Source of the DNA: Erythrobacter sp. SG61-1L | GTDB lineage: Bacteria; Pseudomonadota; Alphaproteobacteria; Sphingomonadales; Sphingomonadaceae | Length of the DNA stretch: 64,000 bases | Direction of reading: 5' to 3' | Assembly: GCF_001305965.1 (NCBI RefSeq) | Contig: NZ_JXQC01000002.1 | Location: 30,621 to 94,620 of the forward strand | Shown here: piece by piece, positions 8,284 to 16,885 of the stretch | Layout: every line of letters begins with the position of its first letter | How positions within the stretch are numbered: the stretch's first letter is position 1 | The notes under the pieces: model-generated | The model's input: the letters and a program-made list of their open reading frames with translations, nothing else | The model's database searches: none | Told to the model about the DNA's origin: nothing | Program-made: the position numbers and the translations under genes

Positions 8284-9276
8284 TCAATGGGCATGTGCGT
8301 GACAAGCCGATCCGTGCTCATGCTTTTGATTCAGCCTGCCGCCGGGCGCCAGACTGCACGTCTCGCCTTCCTCGTTCCAGTCGACAGCCACGGTGGCGTG
8401 CTCGATCTCGAAATGGCTCTCCAACTCGCGCTCGACTGCGCGCACGACCATGCGGGCCTCGGCGTCGTTCGTGGGCCGGACGTGCATCGTCGCCAGCGTG
8501 CGGCCCGACGTGATCGACCACACATGGATATGGCCAACCGCAGCCACGCCCGGCACATGCTCCAGCAAATGACGCTCGATTTTCTCCGGCGCGGCACCAT
8601 CGGGCGCACCTTCGAGCAGGATGTGCAGCGATCTGGCGGCCAGCTTCCATGCGCTCCGCAGGACCAGCAGCGAAACGAGGACCGACAGGATCGGGTCGAT
8701 CGGCGTCCAGCCCGTCAAATAGATCACGATCGCAGCCCCCACGGCGCCGACCGAGCCAAGCAAGTCGCCCAGGACGTGCAGCGCCGCACCCTTGATGTTG
8801 ACATGCTCGCTGTCGCCGCGCGTCAGAATCCAGAATACGAGGATGTTGACCAGCAATCCCGCGACTGCGACGCCGAACATCGGTCCTGCGAGGATCGGTT
8901 GCGGCTCCTGAAAGCGTTCCCAGGCCTCATAGACGATCCAGCCCACGATTGCGAACAAGGTGACGGCGTTGACGAAGCCGGCGACCACCTCAAATCGTAG
9001 ATAGCCGAAGGTGCGCTTCGAATCGGCGGCGCGCTGCCCAAAGCGAAACGCCGCATAGGCGAGCGCGAGCGCCGCAGCGTCGGTCATCATATGCCCGGCG
9101 TCCGCCAGCAAGGCGAGCGAGCCCGAGAGCAGGCCGCCTACGACTTCGACGACCATGAACGTGAAGATCAGGCCGAACGATAAGAGAACCTTCCGTTCGT
9201 TGTCGCTGGTTATAGTCGGCGTGTGCGAATGATCGTGGTCGTGGTCGTGACCATGTTCTGCGTGCGAATGGGCCAT
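8284..9276 (-). CDS. Cation diffusion facilitator zinc exporter (CzcD/ZitB-like)
   Basis: 330 aa. The N-terminus is His/Asp-rich (HAEHGHDHDHDHSH). Six membrane helices follow, with HxxxD-type sites in helix 2 (LLADAGHMMTD) and helix 5 (ALHVLGDLLG), then a C-terminal cytoplasmic metal-binding domain (VGHIHVWSI). It exports Zn, Cd or Co with proton antiport at the inner membrane. The adjacent CzrA-like repressor and ATATG-rich operator region support metal induction. It is a separate subfamily from dmeF at 1855. Confidence 0.88.
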   Translation of the reverse strand: MAHSHAEHGHDHDHDHSHTPTITSDNERKVLLSFGLIFTFMVVEVVGGLLSGSLALLADAGHMMTDAAALALAYAAFRFGQRAADSKRTFGYLRFEVVAGFVNAVTLFAIVGWIVYEAWERFQEPQPILAGPMFGVAVAGLLVNILVFWILTRGDSEHVNIKGAALHVLGDLLGSVGAVGAAIVIYLTGWTPIDPILSVLVSLLVLRSAWKLAARSLHILLEGAPDGAAPEKIERHLLEHVPGVAAVGHIHVWSITSGRTLATMHVRPTNDAEARMVVRAVERELESHFEIEHATVAVDWNEEGETCSLAPGGRLNQKHEHGSACHAHAH

Positions 9277-9301
9277 TGAGAGACTTTCATCAGACTGAAT
9301 A

Positions 9302-9331
9302 ATTCATATGTATATGTATTCATATGTTTGA
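9302..9331 (-). promoter_or_regulatory. ATATG-repeat operator/promoter of the zinc exporter
   Basis: The stretch just upstream of the exporter contains overlapping CATATG elements (TTCATATGTATATG, TTCATATG). These share half-sites with the dyad at 8149-8168, consistent with control by the same ArsR-type protein. The region 9332-9434 to the integrase stop holds nothing recognised. Confidence 0.45.
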
Positions 9332-9434
9332 TGTCAATTTTTCCACGGGCACGGCAATGGATCAGTCATCGTCGGATAGGCCGCCCCCACATCGACAAAG
9401 CAACCACCGTTGAAGACGCCGCGGGGCGCGCCTC

Positions 9435-10592
9435 CTAACTTTCGTTGACCCGCGCCGCCATGCGAGCCGCCGCGCCGCTTTTCACGGCGAGCTGCGCGCC
9501 ATAGCGCAGCACCGTCTTGGGATCGCGCCAGCGGTATGCCTGCATAATCGCGGGTAAGGGCTCGCGCGCGGCGAAATTGTCCTGCGCCACGCCAACGCGG
9601 AGCGAATGGCTCGACACGGCCGCAACCCAGCGCGCCACTTCCGCTTCGCTCATGGGGCCGAGCAACTTCTTGTCGAACGCGCGCTGCACGAGCCGTTTGT
9701 AGATGAGGTTGATGCTGTTGGGATGCAGCCGCTTGGTCCCGATCGCCGCGATCGAGCCGTCAAAGTGGGTTTCGATGCGGCGGAACAGCGGCCCCTTATC
9801 GATACGCGCCGCCTCGCGCCACCGCGCGATCGCCTTCATCGTCGCAGGGGACAGGTAGCCCCAGGCCCCCTCGCCTTCCTGATCGGTCTTGCTCGACGGG
9901 ATGAACAAGGCCCCTGCCCCTTGTGCATCCGGTCCGTGGATATGGTCGACGTCGATCGCCACCACCTCCGAGCGGCGCGCGGCCACGTCATAGGCGACAC
10001 GCATCAACGCCTCGTCTCGCAGGCCCATCTCATCGCGCCGGACCGCCTTCAGCAAATGGGCGAGGCACACGCCGGAGGCCGGGCTGTCGAAATCGGCAAT
10101 ATCGCCCTTGAAGCGGATCGCACGGGCCTGGCGCTGGCGAACCCCCCGCTTCTTGCGCGCCGCCTTCTTCTCGAAGGTTATCAATTCCCCGCTTGTCGGA
10201 TCGGGAAGCCCGGCCAAGCGATAGGCCCGGCCAATGTAAGAGACATAGCGTTCGATCGTCGCCATCGCGCGGATTTCTTCGGCCGAGGGGTCGATGCCCG
10301 ACAGCGCTCGGATAAAGGCCGCTACATGGCTTGGCGTCGCCCGCGCCGGGACGACGCCATGGCGGCGACACCAATCGCCCCATACCGTCAGGTCCGAGCG
10401 GAAGGCGCGGCGGGTATTGTCCGACCAGCCCCGCACCGCGGCCGACACCAGTTCAGCATCGAGGCGGACGCCAGCGCCGACAAGATCGCGCACGTCCTCG
10501 ACGACTTCCGCCACGAAAGGATCGGGGAAAGGAACGGGCAACGCGGCCGCTGGCGACGGCTGTGCCGGAGGTTCAGGGGCATCGGCGTTCAT
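9435..10592 (-). CDS. Tyrosine-type site-specific recombinase/integrase
   Basis: 385 aa. An N-terminal SAM-like core-binding domain (NTRRAFRSDLTVWGDWCRRHG) precedes a catalytic domain with Arg in VAARRSEVV, the HxxR box in HSLRVG, and the C-terminal Tyr in TVLRYGAQ. It is probably an intact recombinase. It could resolve plasmid multimers or have inserted the neighbouring metal region; no flanking att repeats could be recognised by eye. Transcribed divergently from the DUF1612/HTH gene. Confidence 0.88.
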   Translation of the reverse strand: MNADAPEPPAQPSPAAALPVPFPDPFVAEVVEDVRDLVGAGVRLDAELVSAAVRGWSDNTRRAFRSDLTVWGDWCRRHGVVPARATPSHVAAFIRALSGIDPSAEEIRAMATIERYVSYIGRAYRLAGLPDPTSGELITFEKKAARKKRGVRQRQARAIRFKGDIADFDSPASGVCLAHLLKAVRRDEMGLRDEALMRVAYDVAARRSEVVAIDVDHIHGPDAQGAGALFIPSSKTDQEGEGAWGYLSPATMKAIARWREAARIDKGPLFRRIETHFDGSIAAIGTKRLHPNSINLIYKRLVQRAFDKKLLGPMSEAEVARWVAAVSSHSLRVGVAQDNFAAREPLPAIMQAYRWRDPKTVLRYGAQLAVKSGAAARMAARVNES

Positions 10593-10675
10593 GGCGACGA
10601 GGATTAGCGCGGCGACATTCTATTGTATAGGGTGTTGATAAGGGTGTATTATCACCACTCTGCATCATAGCACAT

Positions 10676-10700
10676 TTAACCGAGATCACTTTTCGGTTAA
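10676..10700 (+). promoter_or_regulatory. Inverted repeat in the integrase-DUF1612 intergenic region
   Basis: TTAACCG (10676-10682) and CGGTTAA (10694-10700) form an 11-bp-spaced dyad ending 8 bp before the DUF1612 gene. A second TGATAA/TTATCA pair lies just upstream (about 10636-10655). Both are placed to regulate the divergent genes. Confidence 0.45.
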
Positions 10701-10708
10701 GTAACGGC

Positions 10709-11728
10709 ATGGCCGCCCTGCCCTCCGCCCGCCGCTACGGCCCCGAATATGCCCCGCCTATGGTCGCCGCGATCGCAGCGGCCACGGCTGCAATCGCCCG
10801 TCTCGACGCCCGGATTTGCGTCAGTCCAGTGGCAAAGGCATGGGCGGCGCGCGCGGCCTGGACCGGCTATGCGAAGGGGCTGCAATTGCAGTCGGCCGAG
10901 ATCGACGAAATCGACGTATTTTCGTGGGGCTGTGGCCTTCCCCTGCCCCACCGACCTGCGATTCCGAGCCATCTCGACCTGTTCGGCCGCTTCGACGAGT
11001 GGCACGCGGCCTTGCGCGAAGACGACAGGCATCATTGGCGCGACCGCCTGCCCACCGCGATCGGAGATCCGGCAGAGGCGGCCGATCACCCTCCCCTTAT
11101 CCGCGCGCTCGATACGCTGCGCCAGCTCGCCCGGATCGACCATAGCGTCATGGCCTGGCTGTCCTTGCCGTTTGCGCTGCGCGACCGTGGCCTTTCCGCC
11201 GCCCCACTGCCCTGTCTTGCCGGGGGCGCGAAGGCGCTCCGGATGAAGCCCCGGCCCAATGAAGCCGATTGGCTCGCTGTCCTGCGCTCGCTCGCCAATG
11301 CCGCTGAAATCGGCCTGGAGCGGCTTCACAGCCTCGAAAGGGAATATCGCAACGCCCAGCGCGCGATTGCGGCTGAATACCGTCCTGGCGCGCTCCCGGC
11401 CCTGCTGGCGTTGAGCCAGCACCGTCCTCTCCTGTCTCCCCAATCGGTCGCAGGCTTGCTTGGGATGAGCATCGCGGGCGCGAGCAAGCTCTTGGACCGC
11501 GCCGCGGCCGCTGGCCTGCTGATCGAGATCACCCAGCGGCGGAGCTGGCGCCAGTTCCTTGCACCGGACTTGGCCGTCGAATTTGGCTATGCGCGGCTCA
11601 AGCGGGGGCGGCCCGCCAAGGAACCCCCTCCCCTGCCCGCCGCAAGCCGCGATCTTGCCGAGGTGTTCGATGCTTTCGATCAGGAAATGGAGCGGATCGA
11701 CCGCCTGCTAGGCGGCGCGGCGATCTAG
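10709..11728 (+). CDS. DUF1612/HTH plasmid protein (RHE_PE00001-like family)
   Basis: 339 aa. The N-terminal part has YAKGLQLQSAEIDEIDVFSWG, typical of the alphaproteobacterial plasmid family with DUF1612 followed by a helix-turn-helix; the HTH is at about residues 245-275 (SPQSVAGLLGMSIAGASKLLDRAAAAGLL). The family often sits near integrases and replication genes on rhizobial and sphingomonad plasmids, but its role is not established. Here it is divergent from an integrase and next to a toxin-antitoxin pair. Confidence 0.7.
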   Translation: MAALPSARRYGPEYAPPMVAAIAAATAAIARLDARICVSPVAKAWAARAAWTGYAKGLQLQSAEIDEIDVFSWGCGLPLPHRPAIPSHLDLFGRFDEWHAALREDDRHHWRDRLPTAIGDPAEAADHPPLIRALDTLRQLARIDHSVMAWLSLPFALRDRGLSAAPLPCLAGGAKALRMKPRPNEADWLAVLRSLANAAEIGLERLHSLEREYRNAQRAIAAEYRPGALPALLALSQHRPLLSPQSVAGLLGMSIAGASKLLDRAAAAGLLIEITQRRSWRQFLAPDLAVEFGYARLKRGRPAKEPPPLPAASRDLAEVFDAFDQEMERIDRLLGGAAI

Positions 11729-11734
11729 CTCCGG

Positions 11735-12046
11735 CTATTTCAGCCGGTCCGCAAGTCGCGTCATCAGATCCATGCGCTCATGGAAGATCGCGATCACCAG
11801 CGCGGGCGCATCGTCGCGCGGCAAGCAAAAGACGTAATGGTGTTCGCAACGCGCCATCCGCAACGCCGGGTAGATCGCGTCCAGAGACTTGAACCGCCCT
11901 TCCCCGGCAGCAAGGCGCGCGATGCCCTCATGCAGATCGGCCATATAGCGACGCACCTGGGACGCGCCCCATTGCTTGCGGGTATAGCGAACGATGCCAC
12001 TCAAATCGGCATCGGCCGCATCAGTGAGAACATAGCCAGCGGTCAA
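11735..12046 (-). CDS. parE: ParE/RelE-superfamily toxin
   Basis: 103 aa. Typical ParE features are the N-terminal LTDAADADLSGIVRYTRKQWG helix pair, the central RRYMADLHEGIARLA and the C-terminal VIAIFHERMDLMTRLADRL. ParE-type toxins inhibit gyrase, and others in the superfamily cleave mRNA; which applies is not visible. It is the second gene of a pair, overlapping its antitoxin by 4 bp. It probably stabilises the replicon together with the adjacent parAB. Confidence 0.85.
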   Translation of the reverse strand: MTAGYVLTDAADADLSGIVRYTRKQWGASQVRRYMADLHEGIARLAAGEGRFKSLDAIYPALRMARCEHHYVFCLPRDDAPALVIAIFHERMDLMTRLADRLK

Positions 12047-12294
12047 GCGCGGCCATCCTCGCCCAACTCCTCATTCACAATGTCGGCAATGCTTCTGGAC
12101 GACACTTTGCCCGCCAGTCCGTCAGCAATCCGCTTGTTCAACAGGGTGTTCAATTCCTGCCATGCCTGATCGCTACCATCAGCCGGAAAAAGACGTTCAA
12201 GCGCATATTGCTTGATCGTCTTGCCCTGCAACGCCGCGAGCGCCTTCAAGCTCATATGCTGCTGGTCAGTTATGTCGATCGTCAGACGACTCAT
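12043..12294 (-). CDS. Antitoxin of the ParDE-type pair
   Basis: 83 aa. The N-terminal MSRLTIDITDQQHMSLKALAALQGKTIKQYALERLF fits a ribbon-helix-helix DNA-binding domain, followed by an acidic C-terminal tail (IVNEELGEDG) that would wrap the toxin. Antitoxin-first order with an ATGA overlap is standard for type II systems. The promoter is likely within 12295-12392, but no clear operator was found there. Confidence 0.8.
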   Translation of the reverse strand: MSRLTIDITDQQHMSLKALAALQGKTIKQYALERLFPADGSDQAWQELNTLLNKRIADGLAGKVSSRSIADIVNEELGEDGRA

Positions 12295-12392
12295 AAGAAC
12301 CTCATAAATTACAACAAACCCACATTACCACATTTACGGGCTTGTGGCTATTCGTCTCTCCTATCGCATCGAGCATCCGCTTGCGCCCTCCG

Positions 12393-12420
12393 GCACAAAT
12401 TGCAGGGCTGCAATTTGTGC
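12393..12420. repeat. parS-like palindrome P1 (28-bp perfect form)
   Basis: Core AAATTGCAGGGCTGCAATTT extended to 13-bp perfect arms (GCACAAATTGCAG) around GG. It starts 3 bp past the parB stop. It is one of five copies confined to 12.39-15.06 kb around parB, parA and repA, as expected of a partition centromere. Confidence 0.7.
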
Positions 12421-12423
12421 CAG

Positions 12424-13494
12424 TCAGCTCCCTTTAGGCCAGTGATGATCGAGCAATTCCCGCAAGGCAGCTTCCGTTTCCTCGCGTGTTCCGCCGCCTT
12501 TCAGGAATAGTGTCAGGCTCAGCCCCTTCCCTTTGCGGTCCTTACCCTCCACCCGGAACAGAGCCGCACCGCTTCCGTTGCGAACCGTGAAATCGTCCAT
12601 TCCTGACTTCTTGGGGGCTACCGGCTTGGGCGGAGTGGGCTTGGCCTTCTCCGCATCGCGGCCCGCAGCAGCCGTCAACGAGCGCAGCACATCGGGGACG
12701 GTTGCGGGCTGTCCTTCCTCCCCGGCCTCCCTCGCTTCCTTCAACCGCCGCGCTTCATCCATCACGGCGGCGCGCGAGCCATCGCCTTTCAGCAGCGGTT
12801 TGAGCTGGCCGACATGCGAAATCTTCAATTCAAAGGGATCGGGAAAAGCGGCGATCAGGTCGGGATGAAAGCGCGCCAGATCGAGATAGCGACTCAGCCA
12901 GGACTCCGACTGGTTTATGCGCCTCGCCATTTCCTTCTGACTACCATCATAATAGAGATCGAGCGCCTTCAGATAATCACGCGCGCGTTCGAGATCACTC
13001 AGATCCTCGCGCGCCCGGTTTTCAATGTCGGAAAGGCGAAAAGCCTGTTCATCCGTAAGACTGCGAATTTCGACGAGATAGCGAAATTCAGGATAATTAT
13101 GCGCGCGCAGCCATGTCACGCTCCAATGGCGGCGCGCACCACTGATAACCTCAAAATCATAGTCGGGATCATCGGCAACGCGGCGCACGATCGCAGGAAA
13201 TTCCTGCTTACCCTGCGCGATCATCGGTTCGATCACATCGGCGCAGCGTTCATAGGTGAGCGCCGTGTAATCGCGGTTATGATGCTCCCAAATCCGGCAT
13301 CGCGCGGGGTCCACCAGCTCTTGCGGATTGTTGACCACCGCGCCCGACGCCAGATCGGACAGCCTGTTGGCGCGATTGCCTAAAACGCCCTTCCCCAAGC
13401 GTGAATTGCGCTCCGCAGGGCGATCAGGAGAGGGAGTCTTGACCTCAACCGCACTCGCCAGATTGTCGAGAAAACTCTTGTTATTTGAACTCAC
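12424..13494 (-). CDS. parB: ParB-family partition protein
   Basis: 356 aa from the GTG at 13494, chosen because AAAGGAG lies 6 nt upstream; an ATG at 13557 would read through palindrome P2. The ParB N-terminal domain includes FPAIVRRVADDPDYDFEVISGARRHW (GxRR-type box) and is followed by the central HTH (YYDGSQKEMARRINQSESWLSRYLDLARF). The C-terminus is a separate dimerisation region. It works with ParA to segregate the plasmid, probably by binding the five palindromes. Confidence 0.9.
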   Translation of the reverse strand: MSSNNKSFLDNLASAVEVKTPSPDRPAERNSRLGKGVLGNRANRLSDLASGAVVNNPQELVDPARCRIWEHHNRDYTALTYERCADVIEPMIAQGKQEFPAIVRRVADDPDYDFEVISGARRHWSVTWLRAHNYPEFRYLVEIRSLTDEQAFRLSDIENRAREDLSDLERARDYLKALDLYYDGSQKEMARRINQSESWLSRYLDLARFHPDLIAAFPDPFELKISHVGQLKPLLKGDGSRAAVMDEARRLKEAREAGEEGQPATVPDVLRSLTAAAGRDAEKAKPTPPKPVAPKKSGMDDFTVRNGSGAALFRVEGKDRKGKGLSLTLFLKGGGTREETEAALRELLDHHWPKGS

Positions 13495-13512
13495 CGCCCG
13501 CTCCTTTGGCAC

Positions 13513-13532
13513 AAATTGCAGGGCTGCAATTT
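13513..13532. repeat. parS-like palindrome P2
   Basis: AAATTGCAGGGCTGCAATTT, in the 90-bp gap between the parA stop and the parB start and directly upstream of the parB ribosome binding site. Besides centromere function, ParB bound here could repress its own translation or transcription. Confidence 0.65.
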
Positions 13533-13557
13533 GGTCCTCACAATGCCCGCATGGCAC

Positions 13558-13577
13558 AAATTGCAGCCCTGCAATTT
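13558..13577. repeat. parS-like palindrome P3
   Basis: The same 20-bp core as P2 with the central dinucleotide as CC, 45 bp from P2 (start to start) and 7 bp from the parA stop. Confidence 0.65.
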
Positions 13578-13584
13578 GGTCCGA

Positions 13585-14787
13585 TCAGGCATGGCCTTCC
13601 TTCCTCAGTTTGGCCAAATGGCTTGGCCAGAGCCGCCGAATATCCAGCTCGATTTCGTTGCACACGCCATCGAGATACGTCAGGCAACGATCACGCACGT
13701 CCTTGCCGGTCATGGGCTTGTCGACTTCATAGACCGTCATCAGTCGCGCCGTGGCATTGTCGATTTCCGCCGAGTTTTTAAGCGGCGTCCGCAACATCGC
13801 ATTGCCGTAGAGCTGGCGCATCAATTCGAGCAGGCCCTTTTGCATCGACTTGTTCTCGTCGACCTTCGACGCGACGAAGCGCAGAAATGCGAGATTGGGC
13901 GCAAGACCATGTTCCTTCAGATTCTCAATCGTTTCATCGAGCATCGCGAGAAATGCCGCAGTGGAGGAAAAATCCATCACCGTTGGCGGCACCGGCACGA
14001 CAAGCGCATTGGCAGCGCGCAGCACCGACAGCGAGATTGCGCCCAGCGCCGGAGGCGGATCGAGGACCACCACGTCATAAAGATCGCTGACCGACGCGAT
14101 TCCTTGCGCGAGGCGATCGAGCAGAACCCCCTCCCCTCGCGCCATACGCGCAGCAATCTCATATTCGGACTGAAACAGATGTAAATTCGCCGGGATCAGA
14201 TCGAGTCCGTCGAAATGCGTCTTGAGGATCGCATATTCCAGCGTGTCGCGCTCGCCTTCGCGCAGGAAGGGATAGAGCGTTTGCGCTTCAGTCAAATCCA
14301 GATCGGGAACATAGCCGAACAGGGTCGTAACCGATGCCTGGCTATCGCAGTCGATCAGCAATACGCGATAGCCCTTGATCGCCAGATTTTGCGCCAGATG
14401 AACGCTGATCGTGGATTTCCCCACGCCGCCCTTGAAATTCTGAACGGCCAAAATCGCGCAAGGTTCGTCCGGTCGACGCCAGGGCCGCGTTCCGAACGTC
14501 CCGCGCATATCATTGAGCTGCGCGAGCGTATATCCGACGCGCCGGTTGTTCTTGCCGCGAGGCGGCGGCACCAAGCGGCCGTCATTCTCTGCATCGCGGA
14601 TCGCCGCTGGCGTCCTTCCAACCAGCTCGGCGGCCTTGCCAATGGGAAAAGTCGGCTCGCGCCTCTCACCCGCGCGGGCCGATTGTGCGTCGCTCCGCAG
14701 CCGTTCAAGAACCGACGACGACCGGGCCGCCAGATCGGCAACGCTTAGTGTCTGTTCTTCGAGAACATTGTCGATTGCAGATGCCAT
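13585..14787 (-). CDS. parA: ParA-family partition ATPase
   Basis: 400 aa from the ATG at 14787, which has AAAGGGAG upstream; a longer start at 14847 is less likely. The N-terminal 110 residues hold a MerR-like HTH (GKAAELVGRTPAAIRDAENDG), as in the large ParA proteins of P1-type systems. The deviant Walker A is KGGVGKST, Walker B is LIDCDSQ and the A' region VVLDPPPALG. It positions plasmid copies along the nucleoid, and the HTH suggests it also represses the operon. Confidence 0.92.
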   Translation of the reverse strand: MASAIDNVLEEQTLSVADLAARSSSVLERLRSDAQSARAGERREPTFPIGKAAELVGRTPAAIRDAENDGRLVPPPRGKNNRRVGYTLAQLNDMRGTFGTRPWRRPDEPCAILAVQNFKGGVGKSTISVHLAQNLAIKGYRVLLIDCDSQASVTTLFGYVPDLDLTEAQTLYPFLREGERDTLEYAILKTHFDGLDLIPANLHLFQSEYEIAARMARGEGVLLDRLAQGIASVSDLYDVVVLDPPPALGAISLSVLRAANALVVPVPPTVMDFSSTAAFLAMLDETIENLKEHGLAPNLAFLRFVASKVDENKSMQKGLLELMRQLYGNAMLRTPLKNSAEIDNATARLMTVYEVDKPMTGKDVRDRCLTYLDGVCNEIELDIRRLWPSHLAKLRKEGHA

Positions 14788-14950
14788 TGGCGCTCCCTTT
14801 GTGAAATCTAAAGGGACAATGGCCAACTTTCGCTTTTTGGTCAACAATGGGCTGATAATCGAAAGTGCGGCGTAGCCCCCGCCACTTTCGAAAGGTAACG
14901 CACAGCTAGGGGTGGTTTTGCCCCTCCTCCCTCACTCTGCCCTCTCCTAA

Positions 14951-14967
14951 CCTGTCGTCTTGGGGGC
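14951..14967 (-). repeat. Inverted iteron copy between parA and repA
   Basis: The reverse complement of this 17-mer is GCCCCCAAGACGACAGG, identical to the iteron at 16317-16333 upstream of repA. It lies about 1.35 kb from the main array in opposite orientation and may serve RepA autocontrol or handcuffing. Confidence 0.6.
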
Positions 14968-14988
14968 ACATCCATCCCTTGCCGGTGC

Positions 14989-15008
14989 AAATTGCAGCCC
15001 TGCAATTT
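14989..15008. repeat. parS-like palindrome P4
   Basis: AAATTGCAGCCCTGCAATTT, upstream of parA, 26 bp from palindrome core P5. The flanks differ from the GCAC/GTGC of P1 and P5. Confidence 0.65.
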
Positions 15009-15030
15009 ACACCCACCGGATGCCATGAAG

Positions 15031-15058
15031 GCACAAATTGCAGGGCTGCAATTTGTGC
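15031..15058. repeat. parS-like palindrome P5 (28-bp perfect form)
   Basis: Identical to P1 over 28 bp and ending at the base before the repA stop codon. P1 and P5 thus bracket the parA-parB segment. Confidence 0.7.
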
Positions 15059-16240
15059 CTAAGAGGGTCGCCCACGACGGGCGGAATACGACTCACACCA
15101 GCCTTTCCATGATTTTTCGAGCGCCCGTCCGCTAATGCGGTGTAGCCGCTCGCCCATATTGTCCCGATAAGCTGTCGCGATCATGTCCACGTCCCAGCCA
15201 CCACCGTAGGTCTTGCCAATGTCGTAGAACTCTTCGCTGCCGTATTTCAGGGAACCCGAAGGGAAGGAGGCGAATTTGGCGCGCGGCGTGCTGTCGGGCG
15301 CGGCGAGTTTTGCTGACAGTCCCGCGACCAGTTGCCCGATCGCATCCGGCGATACCAATTGATCGTCAGCGACCGTCATCGTTTCGACGGTCTTTTCGCG
15401 GCGCGCGACACGACCGCTCGAATGACGGGTCAGTTCGTCGACGGTTTCAATCTGTTCGGGCGGTGCCTTGGGCTTAAATCGAAATTCGATTTCGGAGACG
15501 GCGCGACTACGCTTCGTCTCGGTCCACTCCACGGTGAAATGCGCCAGTTGGTCAATCTCCGCCTGCGCGACTTTCAACACCCGGCGACGGAGCTGAGCAA
15601 AGTCGGCATAGGCGTCCGGGTCGATACCCAAGGCAGCACGCAAACCGATTATATCGACTTTCCATACAGGTTGCCGCCGATGCAGGCGAAGCGCCCCTTC
15701 CTCATAGAGCTTGAGCGAATAGGCGGATCGGAACCCAAGCACGGCCTGACGGTGCATGACCGCATAGGTTTCCGATTCCTGGATCAGCTTGCGCGCATCG
15801 GGCGTGAACTCCCATTCAATCCATCCCGTTTCCTCGCTCTCTTCGCTTTCCTCCCAGGATCGCAAAATAAGGCTGAAACGCTTGGTCGCGCGCTTTCCGC
15901 GCCAGGACGTATCATTTTCGGCAAACAGCGTGCCGTGCAATTCCATAAGCAAGTCGAGTATTCGTTCATTGCTCTTGTGACCGCGCCGAATATCGGACTT
16001 CCGCAGCCGGTGCCGCATATCGCGCCACGCATCGCCGCCAGCGGAAAGAACCATCAGTGCGAACAGGCGTGAGGCCGCAAGGCTTAGCGATTGACCTTTG
16101 ACGAAGCGGACTTCAACGAGCTTTCCGGGCTTAGCAAATTCTTCGCCGCCCTTGCGCTGGAGCGTGGCCGCCACCTTCATCGAGCGAGGGGAGACTAATT
16201 CCTCTGCTTCGGTTATATCTATCGCTTGCGATTTCCCCAT
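15059..16240 (-). CDS. repA: Plasmid replication initiator RepA (RPA family)
   Basis: 393 aa from the ATG at 16240, preceded by a GGCGAGG Shine-Dalgarno; an ATG 21 bp further out (16261) is the alternative. The protein resembles the alphaproteobacterial 'replication initiator protein A' family, with a winged-helix region at about residues 40-150 (SLSLAASRLFALMVLSAGGDAW) and the segment WIEWEFTPDARKLIQESETYAVMHRQAVLGF. It should bind the iterons directly upstream and open the origin. The start region lies next to the iteron array, allowing autorepression. Confidence 0.85.
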   Translation of the reverse strand: MGKSQAIDITEAEELVSPRSMKVAATLQRKGGEEFAKPGKLVEVRFVKGQSLSLAASRLFALMVLSAGGDAWRDMRHRLRKSDIRRGHKSNERILDLLMELHGTLFAENDTSWRGKRATKRFSLILRSWEESEESEETGWIEWEFTPDARKLIQESETYAVMHRQAVLGFRSAYSLKLYEEGALRLHRRQPVWKVDIIGLRAALGIDPDAYADFAQLRRRVLKVAQAEIDQLAHFTVEWTETKRSRAVSEIEFRFKPKAPPEQIETVDELTRHSSGRVARREKTVETMTVADDQLVSPDAIGQLVAGLSAKLAAPDSTPRAKFASFPSGSLKYGSEEFYDIGKTYGGGWDVDMIATAYRDNMGERLHRISGRALEKSWKGWCESYSARRGRPS

Positions 16241-16261
16241 CGCTATCACCTCGCCCTTCAT

Positions 16262-16600
16262 GGGTTGCCTGACCTGTCGCCGTTCGTCAAGTCAGGACAG
16301 GATAACGGAAAGGACAGCCCCCAAGACGACAGGTTTGAATCTTTGCGCCATCCCCGGAAAAGCCAAGGAGTCATCACGAGTCGCGCGTTATCGGTCGCGG
16401 ACCTCGATAAGCGCCACAAAGGGCGAGGGGAGGGACCAATTATCACCGATTTCGCGAATCGCCCCCAAGGCGTCAGGCTCCCCCCGATCGGACAGGTTAC
16501 GGCCCCCAAACCGACAGGGTTTAGCCCCCAAGGCGTCAGGCTAATGCCCCCAGGACGACAGGATTGACCTTCATTTATCGCGCTAATCCAGATACTTGCC
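16262..16600. other. Candidate vegetative origin (oriV) with iterons
   Basis: Five direct 17-bp iterons of consensus GCCCCCAAGNCGNCAGG start at 16317, 16461, 16502, 16524 and 16546, the last three at exact 22-bp steps. A degenerate copy at about 16480 fills the gap in the 22-bp phase. Regular two-turn spacing upstream of repA is typical of an iteron origin. No perfect DnaA box was found. The stretch 16600-16650 is relatively AT-rich and may be the opening region; 16650-16850 shows nothing recognised. Confidence 0.7.
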
Positions 16601-16852
16601 TCCCCCTGAATCATGAATCTTAGAATCTGGAATCACCCCGCCGCATTCGCGACGGGCGTTTTTCATAATGATTCGATTGAAAAGGTGATCCACGCAGTGT
16701 TGCGCCAAAGGACCGCGACCGCTGCTCAATAAGACCGATCGCACCGCGCTCACCCGTTACGCACCTGATCTTGCCGCACGGTCGCAACCGGCAGCTTCGC
16801 CGCCGGAGGGCTTGGCAGGGAGGTAAAAGGGCAGGGCAAATGGAATAATCAT

Positions 16853-16884
16853 TGTCGGATTTGTATTATACGCTATTTCCGACA
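16853..16884 (+). promoter_or_regulatory. Shared dyad operator D1, upstream of the primase-like/ssb operon
   Basis: TGTCGGA (16853-16859) and TCCGACA (16878-16884) frame a -10-like TATTAT (16864-16869). The dyad ends 1 bp before the ATG at 16886. Three related copies lie at 25402, 41640 and 58914; this one is closest to the virB copy. A repressor here would cover both promoter and start. Confidence 0.65.
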
Positions 16885-16885
16885 C

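Noticed and set aside
8146..9000. A long frame antisense to the zinc exporter
   Set aside because: Shadow of a well-supported CDF transporter.
9332..9434. An attachment site next to the integrase
   Set aside because: No tRNA end or matching direct repeat could be found elsewhere in the window by eye.
9606..10607. A 333-codon frame antisense to the integrase
   Set aside because: The integrase catalytic residues are intact on the minus strand; the plus frame is Arg/His-rich noise.
16600..16852. A gene in the gap between the iterons and the primase-like gene
   Set aside because: Only short, unsupported frames; best left as origin-flanking DNA.
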